DNA of 21,954 nucleotides from the NCBI RefSeq assembly GCF_946479605.1, contig NZ_CAMLGT010000031.1, positions 1 through 21,954 of the forward strand. Reading direction: 5' to 3'. The notes below the pieces were generated by a model. The model saw only the letters and a list, made by a program, of their open reading frames with translations, did not search any database and had not been told where the DNA came from. Below are positions 17,287 to 21,954 of this stretch, piece by piece (the stretch's first letter is position 1; every line of letters starts with the position of its first letter). The position numbers were made by a program, and so were the translations under genes. This DNA comes from an uncultured Lacibacter sp. (GTDB taxonomy: Bacteria; Bacteroidota; Bacteroidia; Chitinophagales; Chitinophagaceae).

Positions 17287-18231
17287 ATGCTGAAAATTAA
17301 GAACACAATACTTGTAGTAATGGTATTTGTATTTCTCAATCCTTTAAAAGGACAGCAAGTACAAATCAGCAAAGAACAACTCATTGCATTAACACCCTTA
17401 TGGACCGGCGAACGTTTCCCCGATGGACGGCCAAAAGTTCCTGACCCGATATTAAAGCGAATGAAGAATGTAAGTGTGGAGGAAGCATGGGCTGTTATGA
17501 AAAATGCTGGCTATGCTTACCAGATTGCTGAAGGCTGGCAATTGATTCATCCCGACAGTGTGTTGGTGGGACGTGCAGTTACAGCAACGTTTATGCCTGG
17601 TCGCCCAGATGTGTGGAAAGCCATTGATTCCCTTGGAAAAAAACAAGGCAAACGTGGACAAAACACCTGGCCTGTTGATATCCTTGTGAAAGGCGATGTA
17701 TATGTGGCTGATCAGTTTGGTGCACAAAAAAACGGACCAACCATTGGCGATAATGTTGGCAATGCCATCTACGCAAAAACAGGAAACGGCATTGTATATG
17801 ATGGTGCGTTGCGTGATGTGGAAGGATTGAAAGATATTCCCGGCTTCACATCTTTTTACACCAGTTATGATCCATCGTTTCATAATCCGCCCGGCGATTT
17901 AACAACCATGATCGTTGGCATTAATCAACCTACACGTATCCGTAGAGTAACGGTAATGCCGGGTGATGTTGTACTGGGTAAACTTGGTGTTGTTGTTTTT
18001 ATTCCGCCACATCTTGCAGAGCGTGTGGTTACAACATCGGAGATCGTAAGGTTAAGAGATATGTTTGGTCACCAGCGTTTGCGTGAAGGAAAATATACCG
18101 CCGGACAAATTGATGCAAGATGGAGCGAAGAAATTGAAAGGGATTTTTCTAAATGGCTGAATGATCACATCAATGAATTGCCAGTGGGTAAAGAACAGAT
18201 ACAACAATATTTGAAAGACAGAACATGGTAA
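17287..18231 (+). CDS. Exported RraA-like (HMG/CHA aldolase superfamily) protein
   Basis: A 314-residue protein with an RraA-like core (about residues 60-260). The superfamily includes RNase E regulators and class II pyruvate aldolases acting on 4-hydroxy-4-methyl-2-oxoglutarate. The metal and substrate region is kept: PTIGDNVGNAIYAKTGNG (151-168) followed by IVYDGALRDVEGL with Arg176 and Asp177. The N-terminus MLKIKNTILVVMVFVFLNPLKGQ is a signal peptide, so it is exported and cannot regulate RNase E. That argues for an enzyme on a small hydroxy- or keto-acid. It begins 5 bases after the transporter and 45 bases before the Tat enolase-superfamily gene. In that context it may cleave the 2-keto-3-deoxy acid made by the neighbour. 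The name demethylmenaquinone methyltransferase, common in databases, is unsupported. Confidence 0.8.
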   Translation: MLKIKNTILVVMVFVFLNPLKGQQVQISKEQLIALTPLWTGERFPDGRPKVPDPILKRMKNVSVEEAWAVMKNAGYAYQIAEGWQLIHPDSVLVGRAVTATFMPGRPDVWKAIDSLGKKQGKRGQNTWPVDILVKGDVYVADQFGAQKNGPTIGDNVGNAIYAKTGNGIVYDGALRDVEGLKDIPGFTSFYTSYDPSFHNPPGDLTTMIVGINQPTRIRRVTVMPGDVVLGKLGVVVFIPPHLAERVVTTSEIVRLRDMFGHQRLREGKYTAGQIDARWSEEIERDFSKWLNDHINELPVGKEQIQQYLKDRTW

Positions 18232-18276
18232 AAGCTATGCAACAATCGATTCATTCATTACCTAAAAATATATTAC

Positions 18277-19557
18277 ATGAAGAATAATAATTCACGCCGG
18301 TCATTTTTATCGAAAGCTGCACTTGCTTCGGCACTGATGCCACTTGCCTCGATTCAGGCTTTCGGCGAAGGCTACAAAGATGCAGTTGACCGCACACCAA
18401 AACCTTCTGCTCCATCTGATCTAAAAATTACAGACATTAAATGCGGCTACATACGTGGAAGTTTGTTTGTAAAAATTTATACCAACCAGGATATTTATGG
18501 AGTAGGGGAAGGTGTAGATGCTGTTCCTGGTACGTATCACCTTGTGAAAAATTTTGGATTCAGGTTAAGAGGGAAAAGTCCGTTGAATGTTCATCGGTTG
18601 TTTGAAGATATCCGCAAAGGTGGTTTTTTCCAGGGAGCACAGGCAGGTATGTACATTGCTGTTTTATCAGCCATTGAAACTGCTTTGTGGGATCTGGCCG
18701 GTAAAGCATTGAACATTCCCGTGTATCAATTGCTTGGTGGAAAATTCCGTGATAAAATAAGAGTGTATTGCGATACGGCTTTGTATCAACGTAATTTACC
18801 CACGCCAAAAGATTTTGCTGAAGCTGCATTGAATTCAAAGAAGATGGGCTTCAACGCCATTAAGTTTGATCTGGACCAGGCAAACGATCCCAACAAGTAT
18901 GATGCGTATAACTGGACGGCAAGTCCCATGGAACTGCAACGTATGTACGATCAGATTGCAGCAGCAAGAGAAGCGGTTGGACCCAACATTGATATTTGTG
19001 TAGATATGCATGGCCGTTATGATGCTGTTACAGGACAAGCAGTAGCCAAACGATTAGAATCGTTGAATTTAATGTGGCTGGAAGAACCGATCCCTGCAGA
19101 AAATGTAGAAGCTTATAAATTAATAACAGAAAGTACCAGCACACCAATCTGTGCAGGCGAAAATCATTACCTGGCGTATGGCTTCCGTCGGTTACTTGAA
19201 ATTGGTGCGGTTGATATTGTAATGCCCGATCTGCAAAAAGCTGGTGGACTTGGTGAAGGACAGCGTATCGCCAACCTTGCCAACTTGTATTACACACCGT
19301 TTGCTCCGCACATGGTGGCATCTTTCCTTGGTGCAATGGCATCGGCGCATGTGTGTGCATCTGTTCCTAACTTTTTAATACTGGAATGGCAATCGTATTT
19401 CCACACTAACCCTATGTTCAAAGAAATTGTAACGTATGATGGTGAGTGGGTGAAAGACAGTTACATTACATTGTCTGAAAAGCCAGGAATAGGGGTGGAC
19501 ATTAATGAAACAGCAATGAAAAAATATGCTGTACCAAATGTGCCTTTTTTTGAATAA
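18277..19557 (+). CDS. Tat-exported enolase-superfamily (mandelate racemase group) sugar-acid dehydratase
   Basis: A 426-residue enolase-superfamily protein of the mandelate racemase type, closest in motif layout to galactonate/acid-sugar dehydratases. It has a twin-arginine signal, NSRRSFLSKAALASALMPLA (5-24). Metal ligands are Asp243 in CVDMHGRYD, Glu269 or Glu270 in WLEEP, and Glu295 in CAGENH. His245 corresponds to the catalytic His of galactonate dehydratase. Asp318 (MPDLQKAGG) and His345 (FAPHM) form the second His-Asp pair, and Lys196 lies in AIKFDLD. The N-terminal cap domain spans about 48-160. The reaction would be dehydration or epimerisation of an aldonate, here predicted outside the cytoplasm. 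It is the last gene of the plus-strand run, ahead of a strong terminator. The substrate is not recognisable from sequence. Confidence 0.87.
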   Translation: MKNNNSRRSFLSKAALASALMPLASIQAFGEGYKDAVDRTPKPSAPSDLKITDIKCGYIRGSLFVKIYTNQDIYGVGEGVDAVPGTYHLVKNFGFRLRGKSPLNVHRLFEDIRKGGFFQGAQAGMYIAVLSAIETALWDLAGKALNIPVYQLLGGKFRDKIRVYCDTALYQRNLPTPKDFAEAALNSKKMGFNAIKFDLDQANDPNKYDAYNWTASPMELQRMYDQIAAAREAVGPNIDICVDMHGRYDAVTGQAVAKRLESLNLMWLEEPIPAENVEAYKLITESTSTPICAGENHYLAYGFRRLLEIGAVDIVMPDLQKAGGLGEGQRIANLANLYYTPFAPHMVASFLGAMASAHVCASVPNFLILEWQSYFHTNPMFKEIVTYDGEWVKDSYITLSEKPGIGVDINETAMKKYAVPNVPFFE

Positions 19558-19582
19558 CGCTTAACATACATTTTCGAGGAAT

Positions 19583-19621
19583 AAAAAAACCTGCAGCATG
19601 TGAATTGCTGCAGGTTTTTTT
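19583..19621. terminator. Bidirectional intrinsic terminator
   Basis: A perfect 9-bp stem, CCTGCAGCA (19590-19598) with TGCTGCAGG (19606-19614), encloses a 7-base loop. Seven A precede it and seven T follow it, so both strands read a stem plus U-run. It lies between two convergent genes and ends the plus-strand enolase-superfamily transcript as well as the minus-strand oxidoreductase transcript. Confidence 0.95.
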
Positions 19622-19644
19622 ATTGAACAGAAAGCAGCTTGTGC

Positions 19645-20769
19645 TTACTTGATTTTTATTTTCTTTCCCGTAGCCATTGCTTCATAAACAGCAGTAATGA
19701 GTTTTACATCTCTTCTGCCCATTTCGCCGGAAGCAATTGATGGTTGATTTTTCATCATTGATAAAGCCATTGCATCCATTTGTTTTGCCTGTTGATTGAT
19801 GTTTGTAAAATTCATTGGGCCTTCCGGTGTTTTTCCTCTCAATCCGCCATAGTTGTATGCAGGTGATAATTCAAATGTTCCTTTCTCTGCTTCTGCACGT
19901 AAAAAGTTCATGTTGCTTCCATAACTGGCTTCACCTTCTGCCACTAAACCATTCGGCATTTCAAATTGCCATTTCAACGACTGTTCTACTTCTTTGAATT
20001 TATCCGCAATTGTTTTTGGTCCTTCCTGCGCTGTAACTGAAACAGGCACCATACCTGATGTGTAACAAATACCCTGCACGCAATAAATACCGAGGTCCTG
20101 CATGGGGCCGCCACCAGCCAGATCTTTTTTCAACCGCCATTGTGTAGGATCACCGATCATAAAACCAAAGCCCGCAGCTAATTTTTTAATGTCACCGTAC
20201 ACTTTGTTTGTACCCAACCTCATCATTTCCAGATTATGCGGTTCAAATTGTAAACGATAACCAACGGATAATTGCTTACCTGCTTTTTTTGCTGCAGCAA
20301 TCATTTTATCACAATCAGCAACAGTAAGTGCCATGGGTTTTTCACAGATCACATGTTTGCCTGCTGCAAAACCACGGATGACATATTCCGCATGCATGCT
20401 GTTGGGCAGTACCACATAAATAATATCAATATCAGGATTGTCTTTGATCGAATCATAATTATCGTAGTTGTAAATATTTTTATCAGGAATATTATACTTC
20501 TCTTTCCATACAGGAATTTTAGATGGCGTACCAGTTACAATGCCGGCGAGGTAGCAGTGTTCGGTTTGCTGTAATGCAGGGGCTAACTGACCGCCTGCAT
20601 AACCGCCGAGCCCAACTAAAGCAATACCGAGTTTGCCTTCTTTTTTTTGTTGCATGGTTGATAATGTTTGTTCACTGCCAAGAACGGACGTAGCCAGGGG
20701 AATACTTAAGCCTGCCAGACCGAGCTGGTAAAGAAATGTTCTTCTGGATGTTGATTCGTTGTGATCCAT
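19645..20769 (-). CDS. Tat-exported Gfo/Idh/MocA oxidoreductase, glucose-fructose-oxidoreductase-like
   Basis: A 374-residue NAD(P)-dependent oxidoreductase. The Tat signal is STSRRTFLYQLGLAGLSIPL (starting at residue 6). The Rossmann fold begins IALVGLGGYAGGQ, followed by IYVVLPNSMHAEY, then GKHVICEKPMALTVADC with the catalytic Lys of EKP at 144. The second domain carries AGGGPMQDLGIYCVQG with Asp225 and Tyr229. The ILPNSxHAE, CEKPM and DIGIY segments and the Tat signal closely recall Zymomonas glucose-fructose oxidoreductase, which oxidises aldoses to lactones with a tightly bound NADP. That makes it a candidate for the first, lactone-forming step of the pentose pathway. Start chosen at ATG 20769; an in-frame ATG at 20778 is equally possible. 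It follows the GH43 gene by 51 bases. Substrate is inferred. Confidence 0.85.
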   Translation of the reverse strand: MDHNESTSRRTFLYQLGLAGLSIPLATSVLGSEQTLSTMQQKKEGKLGIALVGLGGYAGGQLAPALQQTEHCYLAGIVTGTPSKIPVWKEKYNIPDKNIYNYDNYDSIKDNPDIDIIYVVLPNSMHAEYVIRGFAAGKHVICEKPMALTVADCDKMIAAAKKAGKQLSVGYRLQFEPHNLEMMRLGTNKVYGDIKKLAAGFGFMIGDPTQWRLKKDLAGGGPMQDLGIYCVQGICYTSGMVPVSVTAQEGPKTIADKFKEVEQSLKWQFEMPNGLVAEGEASYGSNMNFLRAEAEKGTFELSPAYNYGGLRGKTPEGPMNFTNINQQAKQMDAMALSMMKNQPSIASGEMGRRDVKLITAVYEAMATGKKIKIK

Positions 20770-20820
20770 GATGTACATTTTTAGTGATTACAAAATAATA
20801 ATTACAATTGATTCATTGTG

Positions 20821-21954
20821 TTATTCAAAACGTATCCAATCTGCTTCCACCTGTTTCCCATCTTTCGATACTACAAACAGATTTTGAACTCCTGTTTGTG
20901 TTTTTAATACAGTTGCTTTCGTCAGCTTCCATTCATTGCTTTTTGGAACACGCAGTTCGGCAATCACTGGGCCATTGATACTATTTGCACGAAGTTGCAA
21001 TACTGCTCCTTCGGCTGACATGGCATTTACTGTTACACTCTTCAACGGCTTTTTGCCAAAATCAACCGTATTATATTGCAGCCATGCACCTGCACTGTTG
21101 AAGATCGTTTTCCAGCCTTTGAATGTATTGAGTGTATCAAGAAAGGCAATCGATGTTCCCTGTTCACTCACTTGCGTATAGCGATCGATCTGAATTTGCC
21201 TGTTTGCAGCAGTAACGCCAACACCACGTAAGGTAGGAATTACTTTTTTGATGGTTCCATCTGCATTGAACGATAAACTGTCTATTCTTACCGAACGTGC
21301 TTTATCAAACTTTGGAGAATAATCTTTGTCGTGATAGAAAAGATACCATTGATTTTTAAATGGAATAATGGAGTGATGATTTGTCCAGCAGCCGCTTGGT
21401 GATTCATCCATAATAGCGCCCACAATTTTAAAAGGACCGAGTGGATTTGTGCCAATTGCATATTCCAACCGTTCAGTTTTATTTTCAACATGCGGGTAGG
21501 TCATATAATAAATACCATTGCGCTCAAATACAAACGGACCTTCCTTCAAACCTTTTGTTGGCAGCTCACCTAATATTTTTACTTCTGAATCAAGCTCCAG
21601 CATATTTGCTTTCAGCTTTGCTCCATAAATATTTCCTGCCGACCAATAGAGATACGCTTGCCCGTCTTTATCAATAAACACATTTGGATCAATTCCTCGT
21701 ACACCTGCAATTGGTGTTGCTTGTGGAATGTATGGACCTTCAGGTTTATCTGCTATGGCAACACCTATGGTAAAACCACGACCATACGCAACTGTATCTT
21801 TTGCAGCCGTTGGAAAATAGAAATAGTATTTGCCATTGCGTTCAATACAATCGGGCGCCCACATGCTGTAACTGTCCGGACGAACCCATGGTACTTTGTT
21901 TTGCGTTACAATTACACCATGATCGGTCCAGTCGGTTAAGTTTTCAGAAGAGAA
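20821..21954 (-). CDS. GH43 arabinofuranosidase/xylosidase with CBM6-like domain (N-terminus cut at window edge)
   Basis: The frame is open to the right edge, so the gene begins outside the window; 377 residues are visible. The first visible residues, SSENLTDWTDHG, are a typical GH43 blade, and the catalytic base Asp lies upstream, out of view. The transition-state Asp is in GIDPNVFIDKDG (near visible residue 89) and the acid Glu in GLKEGPFVF (near 138). CWTNHHSI is also family-typical. From about visible residue 255 to the end is a CBM6-like beta-sandwich, with GAWLQYNTVDFG and the closing VEADWIRFE. GH43 enzymes release arabinose or xylose from arabinoxylan. The oxidoreductase gene follows 51 bases later, so sugar release and sugar oxidation seem to be coexpressed. 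Exact linkage specificity cannot be told. Confidence 0.9.
   Translation of the reverse strand, partial: FSSENLTDWTDHGVIVTQNKVPWVRPDSYSMWAPDCIERNGKYYFYFPTAAKDTVAYGRGFTIGVAIADKPEGPYIPQATPIAGVRGIDPNVFIDKDGQAYLYWSAGNIYGAKLKANMLELDSEVKILGELPTKGLKEGPFVFERNGIYYMTYPHVENKTERLEYAIGTNPLGPFKIVGAIMDESPSGCWTNHHSIIPFKNQWYLFYHDKDYSPKFDKARSVRIDSLSFNADGTIKKVIPTLRGVGVTAANRQIQIDRYTQVSEQGTSIAFLDTLNTFKGWKTIFNSAGAWLQYNTVDFGKKPLKSVTVNAMSAEGAVLQLRANSINGPVIAELRVPKSNEWKLTKATVLKTQTGVQNLFVVSKDGKQVEADWIRFE

Noticed and set aside
20770..20820. ACAAT/ATTGT inverted repeat in the GH43-oxidoreductase gap
   Set aside because: Only 5-base arms in an A+T-rich spacer; expected by chance.
1..21954. CRISPR arrays, transposases, integrase, tRNA, attachment-site repeats
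   Set aside because: I looked for regularly spaced repeats, mobile-element proteins and tRNA-like folds on both strands and saw none; the locus looks like a stable catabolic region.

Overview
The window reads as a sugar-acid and xylan utilisation locus from a member of the Bacteroidota. The evidence is a SusC/SusD outer-membrane pair, Bacteroidota-style lipoprotein signals, Tat signals of the SRRxFL type, moderate-to-low G+C, and mostly no Shine-Dalgarno sequence before starts. A Chitinophagaceae-like genome is my guess from protein style only. All visible genes are intact except the two cut by the window edges. There is no rRNA, tRNA, CRISPR array, insertion sequence or phage gene, and no gene-free stretch longer than 220 bases.

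Layout. (1) 1-13446, minus strand, one long same-strand run in transcription order: susC, susD, a 184-base gap with a strong hairpin, aldehyde dehydrogenase, IlvD/Edd dehydratase, SMP-30 lactonase lipoprotein, esterase, FAH-fold dehydratase, GH10 xylanase, GntP permease (C-terminus cut at position 1). (2) 13447-13666, a divergent control region whose two halves mirror each other. (3) 13667-19557, plus strand: AraC-type regulator, GntK-like FGGY protein, BASS-family transporter, exported RraA-like protein, Tat-exported enolase-superfamily dehydratase. (4) 19583-19621, a bidirectional terminator. (5) 19645-21954, minus strand: a GH43 glycosidase with a CBM6-like end (N-terminus cut at position 21954), then a Tat-exported Gfo/Idh/MocA oxidoreductase.

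How the genes fit together. SusC/SusD, GH10, GH43 and the esterase suit capture and breakdown of (arabino)xylan. The lactonase, IlvD-type dehydratase, FAH-fold dehydratase and semialdehyde dehydrogenase are the sequential enzymes of the non-phosphorylating (Weimberg-type) pentose pathway: pentonolactone, pentonate, 2-keto-3-deoxypentonate, 2-oxoglutarate semialdehyde, 2-oxoglutarate. The missing first oxidation could be done by the exported oxidoreductase, which resembles Zymomonas glucose-fructose oxidoreductase. With the lactonase predicted to be a lipoprotein and GntP an aldonate importer, this suggests that pentose is oxidised outside the inner membrane and imported as the acid. The plus-strand genes look like a second exported branch: enolase-superfamily dehydratase, RraA-like lyase and BASS importer.

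Most unusual points: the mirrored regulatory region between susC and araC; a GntK homologue whose ATP-binding motifs are all altered while its sugar-acid motifs remain; the exported dehydratase/RraA/BASS trio; and the periplasmic start proposed for the pentose pathway.
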